From Bacteroidia bacterium (lineage in GTDB: Bacteria > Bacteroidota > Bacteroidia > UKL13-3), in assembly GCA_014376805.1 (NCBI GenBank), contig JACMQU010000017.1, positions 47,167 through 111,166 on the forward strand: a stretch of 64,000 bases of DNA, given 5' to 3'. The translations under genes were made by a program, and so were the position numbers. The notes beneath the pieces are model-generated. The model had not been told where the DNA came from, made no database searches, and saw nothing but the letters and a program-made list of their open reading frames with translations. Numbering within the stretch: the stretch's first letter is position 1; the number at the start of each line of letters is the position of its first letter. Positions 44,681-55,700 of this stretch are shown here, in pieces.

Positions 44681-47188
44681 TTATCTACCCATGAATCTTT
44701 GCCACCATGATTTTGTTTCTATTTCAGTATCTCCATATCCATACCCACTTCCGTACCCATATCCGTACCCATATCCGCTTCCATATCCACTTTTATAACC
44801 ATACCCATACCCATATCCATAGGCGCCATATCCGTATCCATATACAGCAGCAAAGTTCACATCATTGAAGATTAGTCCTATGTTTTTGTTTTTTTCATTT
44901 ACATATAATTCATTGATCAGATTGAGATAGTTTCTTTTAGAGACATTCTGACGTGCCACATATAAAATAATATCACTAAACTTCATAATATCTAATCCAT
45001 CAGCAACCAAACCAATAGGAGGGGTATCGAGAATAATATAATCATATTCTTTTTTATAGTCTTCAATTAACTGTTTAAAAGCGGCAGACATAATTAATTC
45101 GGAGGGATTGGGTGGAGTTGGCCCTGCAGTAATTACATCTAGATTTGGAACTTCAGTTTTTTGAATTATCTGGGAACGATCCAGTTTTCCGATCAGGTAA
45201 TTAGTTAAACCAAAACTGTTATCAAGTTTAAAATCCTGGAAAATTTTAGGCTTCCGTAAATCCACTCCAATCAATAAGGTTTTATAACCTCCAATAGCCA
45301 ATACCGAACTTAAATTCATACCAATAAATGTTTTGCCTTCTCCAGAAACGGTAGATGTTACCATTATTACCTTTTTTTTACTGTCTGAAGCAAGGTAATT
45401 CAGATTACTTCGCAAGTTTCTAAAGGCTTCTGAAACTTGTGATTTAGGATGATTTGCAATTACCAAGGCGGTGTCTTTGGTACTATGTACGATATTTCCA
45501 ATTAAAGGAATTTTAGTGATTTGCTGTAGTTGAGAATGATTATGAATGGAGTTGTTGAAAAACTCTAAGGTTAATATAATTAACAATGGTAAAATAATGC
45601 CAATAGTACCGGCAATCAGGTAATTATTAGAATTTTTTGGGTATGTTTTTTCAGTGATTACTGCCTTGTCTATAACTTTACTATCCGGATTAATGCCTGC
45701 TCCTGCAATGCCTGCCTCGGCTCTTTTTTCCAATAAATAAGTGTACAATTTATCGCTTAGCTGGTATTTACGGGTCATGTTTATCAATTTTTGTTCATTG
45801 CGTGGCAACCCGCTTATTTCAGTTTCAAACTTACCTATCCGCTGATTAAGGTCCTGCATCACAATTTTGGAAGCTGTTTTAATGCTATTTATGTTTTCAA
45901 GTAAGGTTAATTTAAGATTATTAAGATTTTGATTAGTCTCTATCAGTAATGGATTTTCAGCTCTAAATGATAATTCCAGGGTTTTCTTTTTGGTATAAAG
46001 TTCAACAAGTTTTTGAAGCACTGAATTTAATAAAGGCTCATTAATGCCCATAGAACTTGGTGCAATTAAATCGTCCAGAACATTACTTTGGCGTAAGTAA
46101 GTATCCAGGTAATTATAATATTTATTACGAAGTTCTTCTTCGGCTTTTAACTTTTCCAGGTTGCCAATATTTTCAATAATGGTAACACCCGTAGCACCCA
46201 GATCTACAATTTTATTATAACTTTTAAAATCCTGTAACTGGCTTTCAACTGCTCCCAGAGAATCACTAACGTTTGCCAGTTGGATATCAATAAAACGGAT
46301 GGTATTTTGTGTAACTTTATTTTTATCGTCTAAACCTAATTGAATATAAGACATACAGAGTTGATCTATAAAAGCTTTATCTTTTTCAGGCCATTCACCT
46401 TCCTTGCTGATTTCAAGAATTGAGGAAAGTTTATTGATAGTTTTAACATTATACCTGCCATTGTATTCTTTAACCAAATCTCCGAATAAGTTTAACTTTA
46501 CAGAATAATTAACCCCTGTATTGTGTAAGATTCTTGGATCAAGTACTTGCAATTTAAAACTGAACAGTTCGCTGGTAATATTCTGGTTAATGGGATATTT
46601 CTTTTTTTTGAATAAGCCGGTAGAATTTGTGAGTTCGCCGGTTTTAGGAACAAAACAATAGCCGGGATCTTCAATACTAACTTCAACTTCCTTATCACTT
46701 AAAAAATCAAGAACAACCTCCGTTTTACAAACCTGAAGGTGGTTGCTATCAATCTCTATAAAAAACGGTTGCGATCCGTAAAGGTCATTTTTTTTGATTG
46801 AACCTTTAGAGAAATAGCTAATGCCGAAGTTCCTTTGTTTAAGGGTTTCTTCAACCATAAACCTCGATTTAATAATTCCCTGTTCATTTTCGATATTACG
46901 GCTGGTACTTAACAACTGCATGCCTTGTAAAAAGTTTTCAGCCCCGTCCAATCCACCTTTAGATGCTCCTTTTTCTTTGATCAATAAGGATGCTCTGATC
47001 ATGAATTTTGGGGTAGAATACCGGTTCACCAAAAAGGCAATCAGCAAACTAATAATTAAGGAGATGATAAAATAGGGAAGAAATGCAAGAAATTTTCCAA
47101 TAATAACCTTTAAATCAAATCCACTTTCATTTACAGGACTTGAATTGTGAGAAACCTGGTTGTTATTATTTGTTGAATTATCGTTCAT
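44681..47188 (-). CDS. wzc: Wzc-type polysaccharide co-polymerase and tyrosine kinase
   Basis: This 835-residue protein has an N-terminal Wzz domain with a first membrane segment (FLPYFIISLIISLLIAFLV), a long periplasmic coiled-coil region, and a second membrane segment near residue 525. The cytoplasmic BY-kinase domain has Walker A TSTVSGEGKTF, Walker A' LLIGVDLRKPK and Walker B YIILDTPPIGLVAD. The last 55 residues form a tail of Tyr-Gly repeats with about 15 tyrosines, then DTEIETKSWWQRFMGR. The tail is the expected autophosphorylation cluster and is unusually regular. It lies 16 bases after wza; no Wzb phosphatase was found nearby. Confidence 0.93.
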   Translation of the reverse strand: MNDNSTNNNNQVSHNSSPVNESGFDLKVIIGKFLAFLPYFIISLIISLLIAFLVNRYSTPKFMIRASLLIKEKGASKGGLDGAENFLQGMQLLSTSRNIENEQGIIKSRFMVEETLKQRNFGISYFSKGSIKKNDLYGSQPFFIEIDSNHLQVCKTEVVLDFLSDKEVEVSIEDPGYCFVPKTGELTNSTGLFKKKKYPINQNITSELFSFKLQVLDPRILHNTGVNYSVKLNLFGDLVKEYNGRYNVKTINKLSSILEISKEGEWPEKDKAFIDQLCMSYIQLGLDDKNKVTQNTIRFIDIQLANVSDSLGAVESQLQDFKSYNKIVDLGATGVTIIENIGNLEKLKAEEELRNKYYNYLDTYLRQSNVLDDLIAPSSMGINEPLLNSVLQKLVELYTKKKTLELSFRAENPLLIETNQNLNNLKLTLLENINSIKTASKIVMQDLNQRIGKFETEISGLPRNEQKLINMTRKYQLSDKLYTYLLEKRAEAGIAGAGINPDSKVIDKAVITEKTYPKNSNNYLIAGTIGIILPLLIILTLEFFNNSIHNHSQLQQITKIPLIGNIVHSTKDTALVIANHPKSQVSEAFRNLRSNLNYLASDSKKKVIMVTSTVSGEGKTFIGMNLSSVLAIGGYKTLLIGVDLRKPKIFQDFKLDNSFGLTNYLIGKLDRSQIIQKTEVPNLDVITAGPTPPNPSELIMSAAFKQLIEDYKKEYDYIILDTPPIGLVADGLDIMKFSDIILYVARQNVSKRNYLNLINELYVNEKNKNIGLIFNDVNFAAVYGYGYGAYGYGYGYGYKSGYGSGYGYGYGYGSGYGYGDTEIETKSWWQRFMGR
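44733..44848 (-). repeat. Tyr-Gly codon repeat in the wzc tail
   Basis: A low-complexity stretch of repeated TAYGGN codons (reading CCATAYCC on the plus strand) encodes the (YG)n tail of Wzc, broken by KSG, GSG and A. Such a repeat can expand or contract by slippage in six-base steps without a frameshift, changing the number of phosphorylatable tyrosines. Confidence 0.75.
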
Positions 47189-47204
47189 AAAAAAATATTG
47201 AATC

Positions 47205-48020
47205 TTATTTTAGATTTTTAACAAGGATATACGTATTGAGAACCAAAAGTAAGGAGCTCAATAAAGGAGCAACTACATTAAATGAACTTTGAAGAGAAGT
47301 AAGGTTGCCAACTGAACGCATTTTAAGGGGCTGTACATACAATACATCACCAGGTTGAATGTACCAGTAAGGTGAACTAATCAAACTGCGATCTGTAAGG
47401 TCTAAAACATGTAATTTTACGCCTTCAGAATAAAGACGGTAAAGATGTACTTCGTATTTTTTTGCCAATTCCTGAAGATCACCTGCCTGAGCAATTGCTT
47501 CAATAATGTTAACCTTGTTTTGGGTAAAGAAAAACTGCCCGGGACGGTTAACATAACCAATTACACTAAATTTAAATTCAGCTACTTTAACCTGTAAGTA
47601 AAAAACTTTAAAGTATTTGCGCAACGATTCTTCCATTGCTATTTTAGCTTCTTCTATTGTTTTACCGGTAACAGATACTTTACCCAGATATGGAAGTTCT
47701 ACTTCTCCTTTGCCGTCAATTGTAAAACCTGTATAGTAGAAAGGAGTTCCAGCTGTACCCTGACTTTGTTGGTTCATTTGGCCGGAAACATTTGGAATAA
47801 AAATTTTATTTAATCGTTCATCATCAGTTGAGAGTGACAGATAAAGGATATCTCCATTCTGAAGTTTATAATTATAGTTCTGGGTTTTAATAACGCCGTT
47901 ACTATCATTTTGACTACCGCTTTTATTTTGTAGATAGTTAAACTTTTTGCTGGTAACACAGGAAGAAAACAGAAAAGGTAGAGATAAAACAAAAAGAATT
48001 AATGGGTGTATTTTTTTCAT
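47205..48020 (-). CDS. wza: Wza-type polysaccharide export outer-membrane lipoprotein
   Basis: This 271-residue protein starts with a lipoprotein signal ending LPFLFSSC, with the lipid-bearing Cys at residue 21. A polysaccharide export domain follows (QNGDILYLSLS, KGEVELPYLGKVSVTGKTIEEA), then an SLBB-like domain (FSVIGYVNRPGQFFF ... VNIIEAIAQAGDL). The C-terminus is hydrophobic (VAPLLSSLLLVLNTYILVKNLK), which is common in the Bacteroidota forms. It forms the outer-membrane channel for the polymer and works with Wzc, encoded next. Confidence 0.92.
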   Translation of the reverse strand: MKKIHPLILFVLSLPFLFSSCVTSKKFNYLQNKSGSQNDSNGVIKTQNYNYKLQNGDILYLSLSTDDERLNKIFIPNVSGQMNQQSQGTAGTPFYYTGFTIDGKGEVELPYLGKVSVTGKTIEEAKIAMEESLRKYFKVFYLQVKVAEFKFSVIGYVNRPGQFFFTQNKVNIIEAIAQAGDLQELAKKYEVHLYRLYSEGVKLHVLDLTDRSLISSPYWYIQPGDVLYVQPLKMRSVGNLTSLQSSFNVVAPLLSSLLLVLNTYILVKNLK

Positions 48021-48081
48021 TAGAAAATATAAGTTAGATTGAGGGTCTTTACAATTTAGAGATTTATTAGTATCAGTTTTT

Positions 48082-48624
48082 TTATGAACTTGATTTTACC
48101 ATTCGAATATATGCCTCAGGCATGCTTATAATAAGTGACTGTTGGATACTTTCCAATTCTATTATCACTTTGTTTTTTCCTTGGTTTTTAATCATTTTTC
48201 CTTTTTTTCCAGCTAAAGCTCCGGCAATAACTTCAACTTCGCTACCTGCCTGGATAATTTTAGAGCCAGTTTCAATATCTTCAAATTCACATAAAACAAA
48301 TTTTATTAACTCAATTTCCCTGGGGTCTACAATTGCGGGTGTTTTATCAAAGTTCACAAATTTAACAATTCCATTCACATTTAAAATATCATAATAATTT
48401 CGTTCCAGTTGTGTATATATAAAAATATAAGAATTAAACAATGGAACTTCTACCAATTTTTTTCTATCGCTCCATTGACGGAGTGTTTTATGTAAAGGTA
48501 AAAAAACATCAAATCCGCGCAGGCGTAATTCCGCATCTACTTTTTTTTCGGCCCGGGGATTAGTGTACAGCAAATACCAATGCGGAATTGAATTTGTCTC
48601 TTTGCTATCTGACATTGGAAGCAC
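48082..48624 (-). CDS. UpxY/NusG-like transcription antiterminator
   Basis: This 180-residue protein has an NGN domain (HWYLLYTNPRAEKKVDAELRLRGFDVFLPL ... VPLFNSYIFIY, quoted in parts) and a C-terminal KOW motif region (AGSEVEVIAGALAGKKGKMI). Such specialised NusG paralogues (UpxY in Bacteroides, RfaH in enterics) let RNA polymerase pass early stops in long capsule operons. It is located before wza and wzc, where such regulators usually stand. The ORF starts MLPMSDSK; the second Met (48615) is also possible. The 222 bases before it could hold its recognition leader. Confidence 0.87.
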   Translation of the reverse strand: MLPMSDSKETNSIPHWYLLYTNPRAEKKVDAELRLRGFDVFLPLHKTLRQWSDRKKLVEVPLFNSYIFIYTQLERNYYDILNVNGIVKFVNFDKTPAIVDPREIELIKFVLCEFEDIETGSKIIQAGSEVEVIAGALAGKKGKMIKNQGKNKVIIELESIQQSLIISMPEAYIRMVKSSS

Positions 48625-48846
48625 AATTAATAAATATTTATATGGGATTGCAAGTTAAGAAGGTATTATCAGAAAAGTGTATCAGTTTAAACAGGGGTGT
48701 TAGATCTGCACAGTTAAAATTTATTTGCATTTTTACTGTAGATATAAGCAGGGTTCAAATGTTACACCAACAACTTGTATATTATTAATACGGATTATTT
48801 TTGTTTGAACCAATGAACTAAAAACATATAAAAATACCTGTTATTT

Positions 48847-50103
48847 TTAAAGTCTTCCGTCCACTAAATCTCTGTCAAGGCTTGATTTTACATCAAATAA
48901 TGCACCATTGGTAACCATTAAACCTTTTAGGTCAATGGATTTAAACTGCTCATGTGATACTGCATGTACAATAGCGTGATATTTTCCTTCAGGTTTTTCA
49001 ATCAGACTAAGATTATACTCATGCATCACTTCGCTTTTATCGGCATTAGGGTCGAAACAACTTACTTCACAACCAAATTCTTTCATTTCGTTAATAACAT
49101 CAATCACTTTAGAATTGCGTAAATCCGGGCAATTTTCTTTGAAGGTAATTCCTAACACCAAAACTTTGGCACCCTTTACAGGTTGGCTTTTCTGGATCAA
49201 CAATTTAATTACTTTATTGGCTACAAAGGCAGCCATATTATCATTGATACGACGACCGCTGTGAATCACTTGCGGGTAATAGCCCAGACTTTCTGCTTTA
49301 CTGGTAAGATAGTATGGATCAACACTAATACAGTGCCCGCCTACTAAACCGGGTTTGTATTTAATAAAATTAAATTTTGTACCTGCAGCTTCAATAACAT
49401 CATTGGTATCTATACCCATTTTATCGAAAATAAGAGCCAATTCATTTACAAAAGAAATATTTAAATCCCTTTGGCAATTTTCAATAACCTTTGCAGCTTC
49501 GGCTACTCTGATGCTAGCTGCCTGATAGGTGCCGGCAACTATAATACTTGCATACAGGTCATCTACTATTTTAGCTATTTCAGGCGTTGATCCGGAAGTT
49601 ATTTTACGAATTTTTGTTAGGGTACGTTCTTTATCACCCGGCACAATACGTTCAGGGGAATAACCACAATAGAAATCCACATTGTATTTTAAGTTGCTGT
49701 GTTTTTCCAAAACAGGAACACAATCTTCTTCTGTGCAGCCCGGGTAAACTGTACTTTCATAAACCACGATATCGTCTTTTTTAAGAACCTTGCCTATTGT
49801 AGTACTTGCGCTTATTAGCGGACGAAGGTCAGGCTTTTTATTATGATCGATGGGAGTAGGTACAGTAACAATATAAAAGTTGCAACTTTTTAAATCATCT
49901 AATTTACAGGATAAATTTAACTGGCCACTGTCCTGAAGCTGATCTTTATCCATTTCTTTGGTACGATCATAGCCATCATTTAATTCTTTCACACGGGCTT
50001 CGTCAATATCAAAACCAATGGTTGGATATTTTTTGCCTAATTCTACAGCCAGGGGTAGCCCAACATAACCTAAACCTATAACACCAATTTTTATGTTCTT
50101 CAT
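48847..50103 (-). CDS. tviB: UDP-N-acetylglucosamine 6-dehydrogenase, TviB/WbpA family
   Basis: This 418-residue nucleotide-sugar dehydrogenase has the Rossmann start IGVIGLGYVGLPLAVELGKK and YIVTVPTPIDHNKKPDL. It continues with ESTVYPGCTEEDCVPVL, AEAAKVIENCQRDLNISFVNE and the catalytic-Cys block GLVGGHCISVDPYYL. These are the TviB features and closely follow the Vi antigen enzyme. It oxidises C6 of UDP-GlcNAc to UDP-GlcNAcA in two NAD-dependent steps, feeding both the TviC-like epimerase (UDP-GalNAcA) and the WbpB-D-E set. It is the first gene of the locus in transcription order. Confidence 0.92.
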   Translation of the reverse strand: MKNIKIGVIGLGYVGLPLAVELGKKYPTIGFDIDEARVKELNDGYDRTKEMDKDQLQDSGQLNLSCKLDDLKSCNFYIVTVPTPIDHNKKPDLRPLISASTTIGKVLKKDDIVVYESTVYPGCTEEDCVPVLEKHSNLKYNVDFYCGYSPERIVPGDKERTLTKIRKITSGSTPEIAKIVDDLYASIIVAGTYQAASIRVAEAAKVIENCQRDLNISFVNELALIFDKMGIDTNDVIEAAGTKFNFIKYKPGLVGGHCISVDPYYLTSKAESLGYYPQVIHSGRRINDNMAAFVANKVIKLLIQKSQPVKGAKVLVLGITFKENCPDLRNSKVIDVINEMKEFGCEVSCFDPNADKSEVMHEYNLSLIEKPEGKYHAIVHAVSHEQFKSIDLKGLMVTNGALFDVKSSLDRDLVDGRL

Positions 50104-50214
50104 AATGGCACATTTTAAATGTTCAATATTCAGGGATTATAATGAGAAATAAAAATTAAATTGAGACAAACGTGGCATTATACACACTAACAACAATATA
50201 AATTTGTAGATTAA

Positions 50215-50243
50215 CAAAGCTATTTAACCCGTTTAAAATGAAA
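50215..50243 (-). promoter_or_regulatory. possible promoter of tviB
   Basis: On the minus strand TAGCTTTG (50222-50215) fits the TAnnTTTG -7 element exactly. The -33 position only offers TTTC at 17 bases spacing, which is weaker than the promoter before the HTH/NTase gene. Transcription would start about 105 bases before the tviB ATG. Confidence 0.3.
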
Positions 50244-50287
50244 TTCTTTCGATTTTAAAACAAAATATTTATTGTGATGAATGCTAT

Positions 50288-50992
50288 TTACAAATTTTGA
50301 TGGTTATCCAACGATTCTTTTTTCATTTCTCCATTTATTCCGTAATAGCCGAAACCTTGTTTTAGTGCCCACGCAATTAATTCTTCATCGTAGTTAAGTT
50401 TCAGTTTTTTCATAATTCTTTTCTGATATTTGTAAAGTGTTTCTATATCTATTTCTGAATCGCGAGATATGATATGAATGCTTAAATTGTTTGCAAAACC
50501 ATTTAATATAGCCCTTTCACTCAAATTTAAAATGGTTAGCCAGGTACGCTGTTCGAGTTCGAACATGCAGAGCTCTGTGCCATTTACTATCCATGTTTGT
50601 TTAGTTTGGTCTTCATAAATTGTATTTCCAGCCACAACCTCAGAAATAAGTAGTTCAAGCAATGGGGCTTCTTTTCTTGTAAATGCATGCACTCCTGCTT
50701 CTATAAGTGCATTAGTCATACTCGGATAAATACCATAAGTGATGATGTAAGTTTTAAAATTTACAGCCATTCCTTTTAATTGCTCCGCTACTTCCTTTCC
50801 ACCCATCAAAGGAAGATGCATATCTATCAATAAGCAATCAAACGGAGGCAGGCTGTTTAAATTTCTTAAAAATTCGCTGCCATTACTAAATGTTTGGATT
50901 ACGGTAAATAAATTGTGATTTTTAAAAGTATGTAATAATACATATAAGTCGGCTGCCGAATCATCGACAATTATTAGCTTAATTTTTGACAT
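50288..50992 (-). CDS. orphan response regulator
   Basis: This 234-residue protein has an N-terminal receiver domain with KLIIVDDSAADL (acidic pair), CLLIDMHLPLMGG (phospho-acceptor Asp near residue 57) and HAFTRKEAP (conserved Lys). The C-terminal part (about residues 145-215) resembles a LuxR/NarL-type helix-turn-helix, with LNLSERAILNGFANNLSIHIISRDSEI and YKYQKRIMKKLKL. No histidine kinase gene is in the window. It lies directly upstream of tviB and could control capsule expression, but only location supports this. Confidence 0.83.
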   Translation of the reverse strand: MSKIKLIIVDDSAADLYVLLHTFKNHNLFTVIQTFSNGSEFLRNLNSLPPFDCLLIDMHLPLMGGKEVAEQLKGMAVNFKTYIITYGIYPSMTNALIEAGVHAFTRKEAPLLELLISEVVAGNTIYEDQTKQTWIVNGTELCMFELEQRTWLTILNLSERAILNGFANNLSIHIISRDSEIDIETLYKYQKRIMKKLKLNYDEELIAWALKQGFGYYGINGEMKKESLDNHQNL

Positions 50993-51365
50993 AGGGGTTT
51001 CATAGATTATTCCTCGATAATAAATTATAGAAATTTAACATACAACATAAAACGGAATTAATGTTTATATGGTAGTATAATACTAATAATTGGCACGTTC
51101 TACTGAATAACTGGCAAATTAAATTTAAATTAAAATCAATTAACTATACATTTCTACACCTATTTTTAGCTGATTTTGCTAATGGATTTGTATGGGTTTA
51201 TGTTAAATAATCAACGGCATTTTATCCTAAATTATGTGTACAAAAAAAAACTTATAAAACAATCCTAAAAGCATGAAAAAGCTATTTGCAAAATAATTAA
51301 TTGCAAGAAATGGGATGTTATGGGAAAGTTATTAGTTTCAACTTGCATGTGTAATTAAACAAGCC
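50993..51365. other. 373-base divergent intergenic region
   Basis: This AT-rich region separates the leftward response-regulator and capsule genes from the rightward RHS island, so it must carry or border two divergent promoters. I saw no exact TAnnTTTG element at a useful spacing on either strand and no clear hairpin terminator. Confidence 0.5.
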
Positions 51366-52622
51366 ATGACACTTTCCACCATTAATTATTATCTTATTAT
51401 TTTATTATGTTTTAACCTATGTATTAAAGATGTTAAGGGCAATTCTGATGAGCGATTAAAAATTTTGAAGCAGGAATGCCGTATATTTAAAAAGGAAGCA
51501 AAATCATTAAATAAATATTTACGGAACAGAGAAAAATGTGAAGAAAAGATAAAAGATAGAATGTGCATTCATATAACTGATCAAACCTGTATAACGGCAA
51601 TAAAAAAAACAGGAAATCAACAAACTTCTATACGGTTAAATCATAACCCTTCACTAACTAAAGACAGCAACTATTATATACGTAAAATTATTTGGTACAG
51701 GAATGACATTGCGCAATCAAAAATAAAGATTGCGAATCTTGATAATTCCATGCAGTCTTATAAAGTTAAGATTAATGGTTTTACTCAAGATCCGCAAAAA
51801 AGTAAAACTTTTCAAAATGCCTTAAAAGACGATAAACGTTTATATTATCTGCAAACACAAATGTTAAGAAAGCAGCAGGAGCTATTTCAGAAAATAAATG
51901 TCCAATCATTTAAGAAATTAATTAGCCAAACTAAACAACAGAACAAGCTATTGAGTGCGCGGTTATTTAATGATCCTGCAACGCAAATACCTCCGCAATA
52001 CCAGACAAAAAGCAGGGTGCAGGCAACTTTGCCGCAAAACAATGTTGGTTTGAACCCTATGCAAAAGCAAGAATTACAAAGAAAGTTTGAGAATGTTTCT
52101 ACTGCTTTTGAAGAGCTAACAGATAGTATTAATCAACAAAAATTAAATGCAGATTCCATATCCTTTAAGCCTGATAAATATAGAAGTATGGCCCTAAAAG
52201 ATCGGATTGAAAGGAACTTTAACTGGCAAGCACAAAAGTCAAACGGATATTTTCCCGGCATAATAGATTTTTCCATTTCCATCGGATTCAAACTTAATAA
52301 AAAACTCACTCCACAATTAGGGTTACTATATAAAATAGGAGTAGGCAAAAGCCTTGAACAAATAGATATCAGCCAACAGGGTTTTGGACTTAAAGGAGGA
52401 GTAAATTATTTATTTTACAAAAAAGTAATGCTATTTATAAGCTACGAACAAACATACTATAGAGCTGTTAATTTAGAAGAGAAAAGAGCTTACCAGCCAA
52501 TGCCCGCTTTAATTTTGGGTTTAGGTATTAAAAGTAAATCTACTATTCAAATAGGCTATGATTTTCTAAGGCATTATAATCCTCAAAAGGGGAGTAGTAT
52601 AATTTTGCGATTTGGGTTTTAG
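51366..52622 (+). CDS. exported coiled-coil plus outer-membrane beta-barrel protein
   Basis: This 418-residue protein of unknown family has a hydrophobic N-terminus (INYYLIILLCFNLCIKDVKG), likely a signal peptide. Then come about 230 charged residues with coiled-coil character (many Lys, Glu and Gln; KQECRIFKKEAKSLNKYL, MLRKQQELFQKIN). The C-terminal 130 residues alternate polar and hydrophobic positions typical of beta strands (FSISIGFKLNKKLTPQLGLLYKI, QIGYDFLRHY) and end with GSSIILRFGF, a terminal aromatic as in outer-membrane barrels. It directly precedes the two RHS genes on the same strand, so it may anchor or export them. That is inference. Confidence 0.6.
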   Translation: MTLSTINYYLIILLCFNLCIKDVKGNSDERLKILKQECRIFKKEAKSLNKYLRNREKCEEKIKDRMCIHITDQTCITAIKKTGNQQTSIRLNHNPSLTKDSNYYIRKIIWYRNDIAQSKIKIANLDNSMQSYKVKINGFTQDPQKSKTFQNALKDDKRLYYLQTQMLRKQQELFQKINVQSFKKLISQTKQQNKLLSARLFNDPATQIPPQYQTKSRVQATLPQNNVGLNPMQKQELQRKFENVSTAFEELTDSINQQKLNADSISFKPDKYRSMALKDRIERNFNWQAQKSNGYFPGIIDFSISIGFKLNKKLTPQLGLLYKIGVGKSLEQIDISQQGFGLKGGVNYLFYKKVMLFISYEQTYYRAVNLEEKRAYQPMPALILGLGIKSKSTIQIGYDFLRHYNPQKGSSIILRFGF

Positions 52623-52734
52623 GATATTTATACAACTAATTAATTTAATTAGGATTAATTTATATCCACGAGTTTATTTTAAGATCAAACCAGTCACTTC
52701 AGGTGTGTACTAATAATTTTTAATATAAAATAAA

Positions 52735-55700
52735 ATGAAAGAAAAACTTGTTACTTTTTATTTAAGTCTATTTTTTAATAGCTTGATTTTCGCACAGAGT
52801 TCTCCGGAAATTCAGAATCCTGTATCGCCAACTGCCGCTGCTTTCGCAAAGTATATTGATATTCCAATAGGAGAGGCTACGGGCATTCCTCCCATTCATA
52901 TCCCACTCAATGAAATAAATGACCCTGGATTATCTCTTTCTATTTCGCTGGATTATCACGCTGGTGGGCATAAGGTAAATGACGTTGCAACGCATGTGGG
53001 ATTAGGCTGGTCATTAAATGCCGGAGGACAAATTTCAAGGGCGGTTAATGGGTTGCCTGATGATTTTACAGAAGGATATTGGAATTATTATCAGAGTATT
53101 CCAAATCATTTTTTGTATTATAATAATAGTTCAGATTTTAATTTTATGCGTCAGGTAGCAAATGGCTTGATTGATACCGAACCGGATATGTTTTATTATA
53201 ATTTTGATGGTATGGCAGGTAAGTTTTTTTTAGACCCTGTTCATCCTGATATTACCAAACCGAGAACAGGTCAGACTATTCCATTATCAAACTTAAAAAT
53301 TGAATATTTTGACAGTAAATTTAAGATTACCAATGTATCCGGAGTTGTTTATGAATTTTCTGTTACTGAAACAGTAACTGAGGGCTCTTCAGACCCGGTT
53401 ACGTATGTTTCTTCATGGTTGTTAAACAGAGTGAGCAATCCTGTTTCCGATAATACAATCAATTTTATTTATGATGAACCTGTTAACATAATCTATCCCA
53501 TTATACTCTCACAAACCTTAGATAATTTTGTATCTCAAAGTGGATCATTTGCTTCAGATCTACCTAATTACTGCCAGGACTATGTTGGAATAAAAAACGC
53601 TTATTTATTATCTGCTTTTTCTCAGAGAAGGTTAAATAAAATAACATTTACAGGTGGATATTTTTTGTTTGTTAAAGGAGCTTCGAGAACTGACCTTGCC
53701 AATGATTATATTCTTGAATACATTAAAAAGTACACTTCAACTGATGAACTTGTTACTGAATATAAATTCCAATATACTTATAAGGGAAATCGCTTGCATT
53801 TAAATAAGATATTTGAGGGTAAAAACGGAACTTATTTACCCCCTACAGAATTTGTATACAATACTTTAGATCTGCCTCCACTTAATTCGTTTGCCCAAGA
53901 TCATTGGGGCTTTTATAATGGTAAAAATAATGTTAATTTTATTCCTAAAGACGTTATTTCTAAGCCATATTTTTACTTTGCAAACAGGGAGCCCAATGAA
54001 ATTAGTACCAAGGCAAGTAATCTGGAACAAATAATTTATTCAGGAGGTGGCACGGTTACTTATGAATATGAACAAAACAAATATGGGATTGTTAGCGGTA
54101 ATTCTGCCCTCAGTTACGCTACAGGAATTCCTGCAATACTAAATACATCGGTTTCTGTTTTAGGGGGTGAAAGTAATTCTGAAACCTATACCTTAGCTAT
54201 ATCATTTCCTCAAACAATCATTGTGGCCTTTAGCACCACATTTGGAGTTGGAGCACCAACTTACCAGATTGTTGACAAGACTTTTAATATTTTATCGGGC
54301 ACACAAAGTTTAACATACACTCAGGTTGATATAAATACCCGTCAGTATAATCTTGCGGCGGCAGGCAATTATACAATTCAGTTAACTGCTTACAGTGAAT
54401 TTAGTGATGCAACCTATAGGGGAATTATTTCTTTTCAGTCCGGATTGATATTTAAAAAATCAAAAGATGGTCCTGGTTTGCGTGTAAAAAACATACTGAA
54501 AAGTGATGGTACTGGAAATGTATGGGGTAGAAATTATACTTATCAAATGGATAACGAAAACGATAGATCAAGCGGGATATTATTAGGTAATCCTAATTAT
54601 CTGCAGCAGATAAATGAATACCATTCCTTCACGGGCAATATATATTGTGGGTTCCCCTGTTATATTATGTGCAATTCTGAACTGGTTTCATCTCAAACAA
54701 GTGTGGGTGTAGGAAAAGTAAACGGAAGTTATATAGTATATAAGCAAGTAGTCTCCAAGGAAACGAATCCAAATTTTTCAAGTTTATCTAATGGGTATAT
54801 CCGTCGATATTTTGCCACATTAAATAATTTAATTTCTTCAGGTAGACCTGTGATCAATTCGCTTTTTCCAAATTATTTATATGGTTACCTTTTAAAAGAG
54901 CAAATTTTTGATAATGATGATTTAAAAAGAAAAGAAATTATATACAATTATGTTACAGACATTAATTGTGGATCTGCTATATCTAAAGGGTTTGCTGTAT
55001 GTAAAAAAGTTTTTGGTATAAGCCCGACGTCTTCTTTAGGTTTACCTTTTAATATGCCAATTTATCAATGGAAGAATTATGTGATTAGTACAAGCTGGTT
55101 AAAACTTACGAGTATAACGGAGAGTGATATTTCTAATAATAATAACAACCAATATGTAAATAAAAAAGTTGAATATTTTTATGAAAATCTGAACCACATG
55201 CTAATAACAAAAAAAGTTACGACCATGGAGGAGACGGTTATAATGGATGAGTACAGGTATCCTGGAGATATGAATGTAGAAAGTATTTCAATCAGCAATA
55301 CAAACTCTGATGTAATCGCTTTAAAATCTCTGGTATCTCTCCATATTTTAAATGTGCCAATTGAAGTAGTATCATCAAAACGAATCGGCACTTTATATAA
55401 AACTACAAAAGCAACTTTGTTTAAGTGGAAATTAAACAGTTTGAGGCCTCAGCTTTTCAATGAATATAAACTTAAACTATCACAACCGATGTCGGGATTT
55501 TTGAATTGCAGTTTAACTGCAGCCGGACTGGTTTATAACAGTAATTATTTTGAGATTTCCAAAATAAACGCTTACTCTAAATATGGAAGTCCGGGTGAAA
55601 TGGTGAATAGGGGTTTTTTAACTTCTAGTTTATATGCTGATCATATACCCTATAAAATTGCGGAATCCGCTAATGCCTCCATAAATTATATTGGTTATTG

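Noticed and set aside
44733-44848. CRISPR-like or minisatellite repeat
   Set aside because: It is a coding Tyr-Gly repeat inside wzc, without spacers.
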